A stretch of DNA of 41,304 nt from Paenibacillus sp. MZ04-78.2 (GTDB taxonomy: Bacteria > Bacillota > Bacilli > Paenibacillales > NBRC-103111), in assembly GCF_024213375.1 (NCBI RefSeq), contig NZ_JANAVJ010000043.1, forward strand, positions 1 through 41,304. Reading direction: 5' to 3'. The notes beneath the pieces are model-generated. The model worked only from the letters and a program-made list of their open reading frames with translations, made no database searches and had not been told where the DNA came from. The position numbers were made by a program, and so were the translations under genes. Below, one piece after another: positions 33,539 through 41,304 of this stretch (the stretch's first letter is position 1; each line of letters begins with the position of its first letter).

Positions 33539-34473
33539 ATTTCCCCCTCTAATCTCGCTAATCCAAAACCATGTCTACCAAACTCATTGCCGTTGTATAG
33601 CAAGTAAACATCATCGTTAAAACTGAATACATGAGGATAGCACATCATATCAGAATCCCAGCTGTTTTCGGTAACATTTATTCCTGCTTGTTCATCATCT
33701 CTTACCCAATTAACTAGGTCATTCGAGCAAGCATACCCTATTCTGTAAGCTCTGCTACTATTTTTCCGAAAATCTGACGATTGTCTATAGCAAAAAAACA
33801 TATGATATTTATTTTTGAAATATATTACTGTAGGAAGAGCTTGACTTTCATCATGAAAACTGTCGCTAATAATTTGTCTGTTATCTTTAACCCAGTCAAC
33901 TCCATCTTTAGAGACTGCATGACCTATTTTATAGACACGATCCGGTTGAGTGTTACTACCAAAAAATTTCCAACTTACACCATATATATACCACATATGA
34001 AATACATTATTAATAATTTTCACAAAGGGATCGCCTACTAGAAATGGCTCATGTATAGAAGAAGTTAATACAGGACCATCACCTAATTTTTGAAATGTTA
34101 GCCCATTGTCATTTGAAACTGCTAAGCCGATACTCGTATCTACTGAAACGGATGATTTTCTATTCCAACCCGAAGTATAGGCATATATGTCGTTATCATA
34201 TCTCACAACATTCATTGGAAAAACACCATGCTCGTCAAATGAACCTAATCTACCTAAAGAAATTACTGTATTTTGGGATATATTAATGACCTTTTTAAAG
34301 CTCTTATCAAAATCTACGAATGCTATATGACTCAGATATTTATCTTTGTCTTTTTTTCTAGTTGAGAAATATACTCGAACAAAGTCATCAAATACTAATG
34401 TCTGCGGTGATTGCGCGAATATTAAACCATAATCCGCAGGGTCAAAAATTTTCCCAACTTTTTTCCATTTCAT
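33535..34473 (-). CDS. Beta-propeller glycosidase-like protein, copy 2
   Basis: A 312-residue protein of the five-bladed beta-propeller superfamily (GH43/GH32/GH130-like). Repeated W/Y-rich blades are visible (GLAVSNDNGLTFQKL, GHAVSKDGVDWVKD, GYACSNDLVNWVRDDE). It is a diverged paralogue of the next upstream gene, sharing SFDEHGVFP, EPFLVG, ESQALP, YHMFFCYRQ and WDSDMM. Conserved acidic residues at these sites could be catalytic. It is cytoplasmic (no signal), which suggests a role in assembling or modifying a sugar precursor rather than degrading polymers. It starts immediately after the preceding stop codon (TAA-ATG). The activity is unknown. Confidence 0.8.
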   Translation of the reverse strand: MKWKKVGKIFDPADYGLIFAQSPQTLVFDDFVRVYFSTRKKDKDKYLSHIAFVDFDKSFKKVINISQNTVISLGRLGSFDEHGVFPMNVVRYDNDIYAYTSGWNRKSSVSVDTSIGLAVSNDNGLTFQKLGDGPVLTSSIHEPFLVGDPFVKIINNVFHMWYIYGVSWKFFGSNTQPDRVYKIGHAVSKDGVDWVKDNRQIISDSFHDESQALPTVIYFKNKYHMFFCYRQSSDFRKNSSRAYRIGYACSNDLVNWVRDDEQAGINVTENSWDSDMMCYPHVFSFNDDVYLLYNGNEFGRHGFGLARLEGEI

Positions 34474-35448
34474 TTAAGTTAAATCCCCCTGCAACTCAGC
34501 TAATCCGAACCCAAATTTGCCAACTTCATTACCAAGATAAAACATGTATATTTTGCCATCAAGTTCGAACACATTTGGGTAGGCAACCATTTCTGAGTCC
34601 CAACCATTATTAGAAACATCGATTCCTACTTTGTCATCATCTCTAGTCCAATTTATTAAATCATCGGAATACGCATAGCCGATACGATAGCTATTTGTTT
34701 TATTTCTTCTAAAATCAACTGCCTGCCTATAACAAAAGAACATATGGTATTTATTATTACGAAAAATAATATCTGGACAGGCTTGAGCTTCATCTTCCCC
34801 TAGTTTATCTGAAATAATATCCTTGTTAATTTTCCTCCAATTCGTGCCATCTTGTGATGTTGCCATTCTTATTTTGTAAATAATTTCTTTTTTACCATTA
34901 TCCACAAACCATTTACGACCAGCTATATAAGATAAGTAATAAATGTTATGGAATTTCCTTATTTTCGGAGAAGCAATAACAAAAGGCTCATCTAGTGAAT
35001 AGGATAATATAGGACCTTCACCAACTCTTTCGAACGTATGGCCACCGTCTGTACTTTTTGCAAAACCAATTGCAACATTGAATGGTACAGACTCGCACCT
35101 TGTCCAACCTCCATAGTAAGCTAATATCTCATTTCCTTCTCTTATCGCTGAGACTGGATATATACCAAACTCGTCAAAAGTTCCGATATTGCCCAAAGTC
35201 AAGCAGGGATTTGTAGCGATGTTGATAACTTCTAACAAGTTTTCTCTATTTAAATCCACAAAAGAACTGTAGCTCACATACTGTTCGTTCTTATCAGGTA
35301 ATGGTCTGCAGCTGAAATACACTCGAACAAACTTTTCGAACACTATTACATTAGGTGCCTGTGCGAATTGATTCATCCATAATGGTCTATTTTCAATTGT
35401 TGAAGGATCAAAAACTACTCCTTTTTTAATCCATTTATACATTTTCAT
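34474..35448 (-). CDS. Beta-propeller glycosidase-like protein, copy 1
   Basis: A 324-residue five-bladed propeller protein, paralogous along its whole length to its neighbour. Diagnostic shared stretches are TFDEFGIYP, DEPFVIA, EDEAQACPD, NKYHMFFCYRQAVDFR and GWDSEMVAYPNVF. Blade sequences such as GFAKSTDGGHTFERV and GYAYSDDLINWTRDDD resemble GH43/GH130-type proteins annotated 'glycosylase' in polysaccharide loci. There is no signal peptide. ATG 35448 follows AAGGAGCTAAC and overlaps the GNAT stop codon (ATGA). The tandem pair suggests a duplicated enzyme acting on two related substrates or as a heteromer; this is inference. Confidence 0.8.
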   Translation of the reverse strand: MKMYKWIKKGVVFDPSTIENRPLWMNQFAQAPNVIVFEKFVRVYFSCRPLPDKNEQYVSYSSFVDLNRENLLEVINIATNPCLTLGNIGTFDEFGIYPVSAIREGNEILAYYGGWTRCESVPFNVAIGFAKSTDGGHTFERVGEGPILSYSLDEPFVIASPKIRKFHNIYYLSYIAGRKWFVDNGKKEIIYKIRMATSQDGTNWRKINKDIISDKLGEDEAQACPDIIFRNNKYHMFFCYRQAVDFRRNKTNSYRIGYAYSDDLINWTRDDDKVGIDVSNNGWDSEMVAYPNVFELDGKIYMFYLGNEVGKFGFGLAELQGDLT

Positions 35449-35879
35449 GTTAGCTCCTTCATCATATACTGAGAGTCTAATGATGCTTGACCAATTATCG
35501 TAAATTTATGTTTTTCATAATGGGATATTGCCTTGGAATTTGAATTATCAACCTCTAGCTTCATTTTTGTCATACCATATTCCTTAGAGAGATCGCAGCT
35601 AAATTGTAATAATAAACTTCCTATTCCTTTGTTTTGATGTAGTACTGATACTGCGATTTGACTAAGATATGCCACCTTTGTCGATGAATCGTTTGCATAA
35701 AATACAACTACTCCAGTAATTTCCCCATTATCTTGTGTTACATAGACAAAAGCATGTTCTGCAAGTTTTATTGCATAGGAACCTAGATTTCCCACCCGGC
35801 TATCAATTGAAAGTGGAAAACAATCATTAAATCGCTTCAATACCTCAAAAATTTCAGTTGCAGAAGAAATCCTAATCAT
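35445..35879 (-). CDS. GNAT family N-acetyltransferase
   Basis: A 144-residue acetyltransferase. The acetyl-CoA pyrophosphate-binding loop is QNKGIGSLLL (Q/RxxGxG/A type), preceded by the beta-strand AYLSQIAVSVLH and followed by NSKAISHYEKHKF, as in the family. ATG 35879 lies eight bases after AGGTGG; a GTG four codons earlier is less likely. Beside an amino-sugar aminotransferase it may N-acetylate the amino sugar, as FdtC/VioB-type enzymes do, although those are often hexapeptide-repeat proteins. Confidence 0.85.
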   Translation of the reverse strand: MIRISSATEIFEVLKRFNDCFPLSIDSRVGNLGSYAIKLAEHAFVYVTQDNGEITGVVVFYANDSSTKVAYLSQIAVSVLHQNKGIGSLLLQFSCDLSKEYGMTKMKLEVDNSNSKAISHYEKHKFTIIGQASLDSQYMMKELT

Positions 35880-35891
35880 ATCAAGATCCAC

Positions 35892-36587
35892 CTAAATGAC
35901 GTCATGATTCTTCAACATCTCTTTAACTATGTTGAAGTCATTAAACATCATAATATCAATTATAGAAAGCCACGGTACGAACCCATTGTTAAACTGCTTA
36001 TATTCTATTTGTTTTGACTTGATAAAGCGCAACTCAATTCCATTGTCCGCAAAAACCTCTTTTGAATACAAGTCTACTCCCCCGATTGCGTTGATGTAGA
36101 TGTTTGCATTTAACTCTTTACAAATTGCCATAACCTTATCCTGTCCCCTAAGGGAATGGTCGATATTAACAGAAGATGAAACAATCATTTTCGTATGAAT
36201 ATCCAATTCGTCAACCATTTTTTTAATTGAATAATAGATATACTTAAACAAATTAGTCTCCTCATGCAATATGCAATCCTCAAAGATATGAAATAATTGC
36301 AGAAAATTCGGAGCCTTTTTATATGCAGCATTGAGCTGGTTAAGTAGCCTTTCTTTGTTAAATTCTAAAGCAACTGTACGATCAATTACGCTTAAATAGT
36401 CAGAACTCTTTTGGAGGGGGATCGTAAAATATGCACCTTTTCCGTTTTGTAAGAAACGATTTCGATTGATCCATCCTTTTTTCGTATATTGTATATTGTC
36501 ATAAACGACAAACACGTCTACTGAATCTATTAACTGAAAATATCCGATATACGGAAAAAAATATGGTTGCATAATTGCTACTTTCAT
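35892..36587 (-). CDS. WbqC-like family protein
   Basis: A 231-residue protein matching the WbqC family, found in O-antigen, capsule and S-layer glycan clusters. The signature is complete: MQPYFFPYIGYFQLI at the start, YDNIQYTKKGWINRNRF, FTIPLQ and INAIGGVDLY. The biochemical role of the family is unsettled; it has been linked to amino-sugar or amino-acid decoration of glycans. ATG 36587 has GAGGAGCAAAA upstream and overlaps the glycosyltransferase stop by four bases. The family supports reading this operon as a glycan locus. Confidence 0.9.
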   Translation of the reverse strand: MKVAIMQPYFFPYIGYFQLIDSVDVFVVYDNIQYTKKGWINRNRFLQNGKGAYFTIPLQKSSDYLSVIDRTVALEFNKERLLNQLNAAYKKAPNFLQLFHIFEDCILHEETNLFKYIYYSIKKMVDELDIHTKMIVSSSVNIDHSLRGQDKVMAICKELNANIYINAIGGVDLYSKEVFADNGIELRFIKSKQIEYKQFNNGFVPWLSIIDIMMFNDFNIVKEMLKNHDVI

Positions 36588-38722
36588 TTTTGCTCCTCTA
36601 GCCAGGCTTTAACAATGAATAATAATGCATCAGAGCTATAAAGTATATCGTTGGCACTGTTAATTTCCATATTAATACTGGAAGCCATTTTTTTGACGGC
36701 ATCAAGAGCTAGTTGGCTATTCCCCGACGGTATAACAATTTTATTAATATGGGTATATCCTTCATCCGAAAGCTTTTTCTCAATAGCTACGTGAGATGCA
36801 AACCTCTTAAATACATGATCACCCATAAAATTTTGATTAATTGAAAGCAAGCTAACAATAGTATTTGCACTATATGGGTTGCTTATCAAGAAACGAATTT
36901 CACCATTGTCAGATAATAATTTTTTTATATCCTTAAGAAGCAATTCCCCATCTGCATATTCTTCAAAGGGTTTACAAAATAATATATATTCAAATGTCTT
37001 CCCATAAAATATTTCTAGTAGATCCGCAGTAGTATCAGCTGAAATAAAATGATCAAATATTTTATTGGAGATATCCCTAAAATCTTTATCAGTCGAGAAA
37101 TTATATAATGTGACATTAGGATGACCATTTTCTTTATATTCGTTTCGTATTTTGTATGGTATCATTCCAAAGCCCGGGTCAATACATAAAACATTTATAG
37201 ATTCGTTTTTCTTATGCTCGATATTCGATAATAAGTAACTGACGTTGTTTTGTAAATCATGCCAACCATCGATTTTGTTTTTTTGTTTGAATATTCCCCT
37301 ACTTATTTGAAGTGAATTGCTTTCCCGCTGTGCTTCACTTAATGACACACTTCCAAAATGGTGACAAAATGTGTCTTTCGCAAGTACAAGCTTATACCCA
37401 TTTAAACGGAGTTGTAATGATATATCATCGTCACAGAACTCGCCGTATTGAAATATTCGGTCATGACAAATCCCCTTACCGTAGACGCTCATTGGGACAA
37501 CGTGCACAAACGGGCAAATCCTTTCTCTCTCCAACCATTTGTTAGAATCAAATTTATTATATTTTTTCGCAAAATCTTGCATTTCTTCTATCGTATCATA
37601 TTGTACAGAAATAGCTTGATTGTTAGATATGATATTTGTGGTTGGTACAACCATCCCTATTTGGCTATCTGACTTTAAACAAATTAAAAGATTTTTAAGC
37701 CAATTCTCCGTTACGATAACATCGTTTGAAACAGAAGCAAGAACCTGTCCTTGCGCTGCTCGCACACCTATAAAATAAGCAAGCATCGCACCCGTATTCT
37801 TGTGGAAATTAATAACCTTCTTGTTTGCATGCGGAATATTTTCAAAATACTCTTTTGTACCATCACTGGAACCGTCGTTAACTAATATCAGCTCATAATC
37901 AATTTCATTTGTATATTTTAATATCGATTCAACACAAAGCTTAGTGTATTCAAGTTTATTGTACGCAGGTACTAATATTGAAACTGCAAATTTATATTCC
38001 CCGGTTTTTAGAGATTGTTTTGCATATTGATTTGCATTTGCTAAAGCAAATTCGTTTTTATAGTAATATTCCATCTTGTCAGTATGGGGATAGATTAATC
38101 CAAAAAAGTAGATCTCTTCTCGCAACTCCTTTAACAACGGATGTAGCGTAAACTCTACTAATAGTGTTAATTTTTTGCCGTAATTTTGATTGTAATCTTG
38201 AAAACAGTCTTCTAAGACTAACAAAATATTTTCGAATACATTTGACATAAAACGTGAGGATACAATTCTCTTTAACCTAGTGACCTCTCCACTACATAAT
38301 GTCATAACGTTTTGTATGTCCTTAAGAATAATCATACATGTACTTAAATCGTCTTCATTAAGACTTTTAATACAAGATTCGACCTTTGAAGTCATGGTTC
38401 CCAAAATATCAACTATCCTAATAACAAAATTCTCATCATTTAGAGCAGATAAATCTTCGTTTGTGCTATCTATAAGCTGATTTCTGATATATATAAGATT
38501 TTCTCCGGCTCCTTGATGATCAGAGTCTAACTCAACAGCCCTAGAGAAACAAGATATAGCTGAAGCTATCTCATCCACTTTAAAACAAAGCACACCTTTT
38601 AAATTCCAAAAATCAGCATTATTTTCATATTCCATTTCGTTAGATAAAATGAGAGATAAAGCGTTTTCTAAGTCGTTATTTTCAATATACTCTTCGATTT
38701 TAATTAAAATATTATTGTTCAT
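36584..38722 (-). CDS. TPR-glycosyltransferase family 2 protein with C-terminal methyltransferase-like domain
   Basis: A 712-residue multidomain protein and the first gene of the operon. Residues about 1-80 form TPR-like helices (ADFWNLKGVLCFKVDEIASAISCFSRAVEL), and a helical linker runs to about 225. GT2 occupies about 230-480 (VSILVPAYNKLEYTKLCVESI, ELILVNDGSSDGTKEY, SNDVIVTENWL in the DXD region, GEFCDDDISLQLRLNGY). The end (about 500-712) resembles a SAM methyltransferase but with a degenerate motif I (VLCIDPGFGMIPYK). ATG 38722 follows GGGAG. Such TPR-GT fusions occur in protein O-glycosylation (flagellin, spore or S-layer) loci. The sugar and acceptor are unknown. Confidence 0.88.
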   Translation of the reverse strand: MNNNILIKIEEYIENNDLENALSLILSNEMEYENNADFWNLKGVLCFKVDEIASAISCFSRAVELDSDHQGAGENLIYIRNQLIDSTNEDLSALNDENFVIRIVDILGTMTSKVESCIKSLNEDDLSTCMIILKDIQNVMTLCSGEVTRLKRIVSSRFMSNVFENILLVLEDCFQDYNQNYGKKLTLLVEFTLHPLLKELREEIYFFGLIYPHTDKMEYYYKNEFALANANQYAKQSLKTGEYKFAVSILVPAYNKLEYTKLCVESILKYTNEIDYELILVNDGSSDGTKEYFENIPHANKKVINFHKNTGAMLAYFIGVRAAQGQVLASVSNDVIVTENWLKNLLICLKSDSQIGMVVPTTNIISNNQAISVQYDTIEEMQDFAKKYNKFDSNKWLERERICPFVHVVPMSVYGKGICHDRIFQYGEFCDDDISLQLRLNGYKLVLAKDTFCHHFGSVSLSEAQRESNSLQISRGIFKQKNKIDGWHDLQNNVSYLLSNIEHKKNESINVLCIDPGFGMIPYKIRNEYKENGHPNVTLYNFSTDKDFRDISNKIFDHFISADTTADLLEIFYGKTFEYILFCKPFEEYADGELLLKDIKKLLSDNGEIRFLISNPYSANTIVSLLSINQNFMGDHVFKRFASHVAIEKKLSDEGYTHINKIVIPSGNSQLALDAVKKMASSINMEINSANDILYSSDALLFIVKAWLEEQK

Positions 38723-38813
38723 ATACTATCTCCCACTCAAAGTTTCGAAAGTACTTGTATGTATCCTTCACTCCTACTCTATAATATTATCGGCTTTACC
38801 TGAGAAATAGTTA

Positions 38814-38845
38814 ATCGGATATGAAAACTATCGGATGTGAAAATA
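38814..38845. repeat. Tandem 16-bp direct repeat upstream of the glycan operon
   Basis: ATCGGATATGAAAACT (38814-38829) is followed directly by ATCGGATGTGAAAATA (38830-38845), 13 of 16 identical. It lies about 90 bases upstream of the operon's first start codon and could be a regulator-binding site. The rest of 38723-38950 shows only AT-rich promoter-like sequence. Confidence 0.4.
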
Positions 38846-38951
38846 CTGGTATTTTTAAAAAGCTGTGCACGTACTTCATAAGTCATAAGTGATAGGCTGA
38901 TCCAAAATACTACGAGATTCTATCAAGAAGCTATCGAAGTGTCGCAGGAGC

Positions 38952-39000
38952 AAAATAAAAAGAAACGCCTTTTCTTTCACTACTGTGAAAGGAATGGCGT
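38952..39000 (-). terminator. Terminator on the minus strand between the two TPR genes
   Basis: ACGCC (38965-38969) pairs with GGCGT (38996-39000) and TTTCAC (38975-38980) with GTGAAA (38985-38990), with further partial pairing. On the minus strand it is followed by TTTCTTTTTATT. It separates the FkbM transcript from the glycan operon. Confidence 0.7.
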
Positions 39001-39282
39001 CATCTCTTTTCTATATGTATGAAGTATAAAATCAACCTTACTTAAGCATGCAAAATTCGTTTCCAAAACAAGCGGTTTAAAGTCAAACTTACAGTACAAT
39101 CCACCTGCATCTTCGGTCACAAGTACGAATCTACGTAGTCCTTGTAACTGTGGATGATCAATAGATTGCATTAGCCCTACCACTCTTGCAAATCCAATCT
39201 GGTTTCCCCTAGCTAGATATTCCTTCGCAGTTGTGCTCGTAGTATCGCTAGTGGCAAAGAATCTGAAAGTTTAGCTTTCGGA
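38980..39282 (-). pseudogene. GNAT acetyltransferase pseudogene with an internal deletion
   Basis: One minus-strand frame reads KEYLARGNQIGFARVV and then directly GLMQSIDHPQLQGLRRFVLV with TEDAGGLYCKFDFKPL. Both halves are typical of a GNAT family (GFARVV... and ...LMQ.I..HPxLQGLRR...DAHGLYxKFGFKPL). The ~25 residues normally between them, including the acetyl-CoA loop, are missing. There is no usable start upstream (a stop at 39283). The C-terminus after FKPL is also unlike the family. An in-frame ATG at 39183 would give only 67 residues. Confidence 0.75.
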
Positions 39283-39336
39283 CTGATCAGAGACTAATAA
39301 AAACGCTCACAAAAGGAAAAATATACCATTTTCTTC

Positions 39337-40815
39337 CTATTTTACTGTAGCTATTGGCTTTGCAAAAAGTATAGTTTCCTCATCGAAGATCGTATAATGA
39401 TTAAGGTAATACTCATATCTTGAATCTAATTCTGAGATATATTTGACTATATCACTAAAATCACTAATTTTATGATAAAGGGATATGGCTAAGGTCGGCC
39501 TGAACTTCTTTATCGTTTGATTAGCACCTATTAAAGCCGACAGTTCAGCACCCTCTATATCCATTTTGATAAAATCTACTTTTTCAATTTTATAAAGTTC
39601 AACAAGATCGTCAATTGACAGGGTTTCACTCTTACCTGTTGTTTGGGGGGTCAAGTTATTTGTCACCCTACTACCCGGCCCAAGGTCTTGATAGTAGACA
39701 GTTTCCCCAGAAGAACTCCAAACTGGTTTTTTTACAACTTTTATTATTTCTTTCACAGATGGGTTTAAATTAATGTTTCTATCCATAATTTCCAAATTAC
39801 TAGGAATAAATTCGTAAGAATAAACCGCCCCTTTGTTACCTACCTCATGCGCAAAATATAGGGCCGTGTCCCCCCAACATCCGCCTGCATCAATAACTGT
39901 ATCCCCTTCTTTAACTTTAATGTTTTGTTCTAGCTTATTATATTCATACTGTTTCTCTATAAACGTATTACTTACTCCAATTGAATTAAAATATAGCCGT
40001 AAATCATACCCAATCTCTGAGAGATCAAAATAATCTAATTCCAAATTCAAGAAAGTCGTTTTTATCGTATCCTTTGAGTTAATTAATGTGTGTGCTTTTT
40101 CTCTATTACCCCAATATTCTTTCTGATTTGTAGGGAGCATTACTTTTTGATTTCCAAGAATCCGATAAGCTATTAATTTGATAAGAAGATTGCGTGAATA
40201 TTCATCACGAAGATGATTGAATAAATTAGCAATTCCATCAAAGTTAATTAAAATTTTTTCTTTATTAAAAGCTGTATTAACATAATTCTGATCGACTATT
40301 GGCAAACCTCTTATTTCATAAGCAATGATGTCTATGTTAAAATGATAGTTATTCATTAGCGATGAAAACAACTCATTCAAAAGAATATCTATGAAATCAT
40401 TGGAAGGTTCCGGCGTGATTTCATTATTTTTTTGAATCTGTCGTGCTTTATTTAGTAACATACCTTTAATCGTTTCAGCAAGTGTGTTGTCTTTTACAAA
40501 TTGCAAAGATCTTGTGTAATATAATTTGGATTCTTCAAACCGCCCCAGGTGATCATACACTATTGCTAAATTATATAAAATATCAAAATATGTAATATCT
40601 GCGATCAGACCTCTTTTTAATACTGCTTCTGCAGATTCAAAATCTAATAATTTTACATAAGCGACGCCTTCAATAGAATATATTTCTGGGTCGTTAATAA
40701 TTACTTGTTTATAGGCTTTTATAATATCTAGCGCCTCATCTAATTTATCAATTTCAACTAATTGTTCAATCTTAGTTTTTATATCGCGAGCTTGTTGGTT
40801 AAGTTCAGTAGACAT
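39337..40815 (-). CDS. TPR-FkbM family methyltransferase
   Basis: A 492-residue protein. N-terminal TPR-like repeats (about 1-125: EIYSIEGVAYVKLLDFESAEAVLKRG, FDILYNLAIVYDHLGRFEESKLYYTRSL) are followed by a helical middle and a C-terminal FkbM methyltransferase (about 280-480). The latter has VIDAGGCWGDTALYFA as SAM motif I, YSYEFIPSN and DFIKMDIEGAELSAL, the family signature. ATG 40815 has AAAGGAG about six bases upstream; an in-frame start 20 codons earlier lies over the promoter. The TPR half parallels that of the GT2 protein downstream, suggesting they act on the same protein or complex. It probably O-methylates a glycan; this is inference. Confidence 0.9.
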   Translation of the reverse strand: MSTELNQQARDIKTKIEQLVEIDKLDEALDIIKAYKQVIINDPEIYSIEGVAYVKLLDFESAEAVLKRGLIADITYFDILYNLAIVYDHLGRFEESKLYYTRSLQFVKDNTLAETIKGMLLNKARQIQKNNEITPEPSNDFIDILLNELFSSLMNNYHFNIDIIAYEIRGLPIVDQNYVNTAFNKEKILINFDGIANLFNHLRDEYSRNLLIKLIAYRILGNQKVMLPTNQKEYWGNREKAHTLINSKDTIKTTFLNLELDYFDLSEIGYDLRLYFNSIGVSNTFIEKQYEYNKLEQNIKVKEGDTVIDAGGCWGDTALYFAHEVGNKGAVYSYEFIPSNLEIMDRNINLNPSVKEIIKVVKKPVWSSSGETVYYQDLGPGSRVTNNLTPQTTGKSETLSIDDLVELYKIEKVDFIKMDIEGAELSALIGANQTIKKFRPTLAISLYHKISDFSDIVKYISELDSRYEYYLNHYTIFDEETILFAKPIATVK

Positions 40816-40845
40816 AGTAGCTCCTTTAATATATATTTGACTTTT

Positions 40846-40854
40846 ATTATAGCA
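40846..40854 (-). promoter_or_regulatory. Extended -10 promoter of the TPR-FkbM gene
   Basis: On the minus strand, TGCTATAAT is an extended -10 with a perfect TATAAT. The -35 is weak (TGTATT at 17-base spacing). Confidence 0.65.
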
Positions 40855-41046
40855 TGATGATAATGCAAAATACATGGATTGAGCGTTTACTCTCCGTTTA
40901 TGTCATTTGGGCATAACTCAAATCTAGCACGCCATCAAATATTTTTGCCGCTACTATGGTACGGTTCACCGTGCATAATCCTCAAAATGTGCAGTAAACC
41001 TTTCATTTCAGCAGTAGTGAAATTGTGCAAAATTCCCGCAAACTCC

Positions 41047-41304
41047 TCATTCCCTCTTACCCTGCTTCCGATAAGCAGTAAATTCAATATACTCACGGAT
41101 AAACGCCTTTTCATCCTCCGAGAGCTCATGAACAGCACCGACCGATTGGATCTTTTCCCCCAACGAGTCACCCTCTTTTGCGGGTCGGTCTTTACCAGTA
41201 ACTAACCAATCCAAACTGACTTTAAAAGTGAGCGTCAAATACTCCCCACCTTTCAAGAACCTCAAGCTCATGAGAAAATGAAGGCATCTTGAACGGGAGG
41301 TTGC
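41047..41304 (-). pseudogene. XRE family regulator, C-terminal part, apparently frameshifted
   Basis: The segment FKVSLDWLVTGK followed by LSEDEKAFIREYIEFTAYRK is the typical C-terminal half of small XRE-type regulators of Bacilli (FNVSLDWLVTGK, then a helical tail). The preceding residues that should read PSFxxLExLAxxF are found in a different frame (MPSFSHELEVLE, about 41239-41285). A frameshift therefore seems to separate the two halves. The DNA-binding N-terminus lies beyond the window edge. Downstream, 40880-41046 contains a short frame (EEFAGILHNFTTAEMKGLLHILRIMHGEP) that might be a second small gene, but it has no clear start. Confidence 0.5.

Noticed and set aside
1..41304. CRISPR arrays, tRNA or rRNA genes
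   Set aside because: No regularly spaced repeats, cloverleaf sequences or rRNA segments were seen.

Overview
The window reads as chromosomal DNA of a spore-forming, low-to-mid GC Firmicute, most likely in the Paenibacillaceae (Paenibacillus or a near relative). The reasons are a cold-shock gene paired with ydjO, strong AGGAGG-type ribosome binding sites with frequent TTG/GTG starts, a Bacillus-like CysJ N-terminus, a fused isobutyryl-CoA mutase (IcmF) cluster of the Bacilli type and a YhgE/Pip protein. This placement is inference from gene content; no rRNA or other phylogenetic marker is present.

Layout. 1-1500: a hairpin that may be the right end of an IS200/IS605-type element, then (minus) ydjO, a cold-shock protein with a long structured leader, and a NUDIX hydrolase. 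1592-6911 (plus): an Rpn/PD-(D/E)XK family protein, a YhgE/Pip membrane protein and a leucine-rich-repeat protein. 6991-16725 (minus): a GH20 hexosaminidase, then a five-gene acyl-CoA operon read from right to left: an atypical acyl-CoA dehydrogenase, thiolase, a canonical acyl-CoA dehydrogenase, IcmF and 3-hydroxybutyryl-CoA dehydrogenase. Together these fit branched/short-chain acyl-CoA interconversion (isobutyryl-CoA to butyryl-CoA, then beta-oxidation to acetyl-CoA).

16730-19240 holds a tiny ORF carrying a perfect cre-like palindrome, a broken SDR remnant, and a divergent AraC regulator / PhyH dioxygenase pair. 19590-22715 is a large hybrid sensor kinase with two different kinase modules. 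23235-26801 (minus) is the cysJI sulfite reductase operon, divergent from a GntR regulator that looks leaderless and is coupled to an EmrE-like DMT transporter. 28722-30185 (minus) is a MerR regulator with two SRPBCC (AHSA1-type) proteins, controlled by a textbook 19-bp-spacer MerR promoter.

From about 31 kb composition shifts to clearly AT-rich. A truncated IS1634-type transposase sits at the border. Behind it is a tightly packed, translationally coupled seven-gene minus-strand operon (38722 to 31675): a TPR-GT2 glycosyltransferase with a C-terminal methyltransferase-like part, WbqC-like protein, GNAT acetyltransferase, two tandem paralogous beta-propeller glycosidase-like proteins, a SAM methyltransferase and a DegT/DnrJ/EryC1 aminotransferase. 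A TPR-FkbM methyltransferase gene lies upstream, separated by a GNAT pseudogene. This looks like a horizontally acquired surface-glycan (polysaccharide, S-layer, flagellin or spore glycan) decoration island and is the best candidate here for an undescribed pathway. The window ends in a broken XRE-family regulator.
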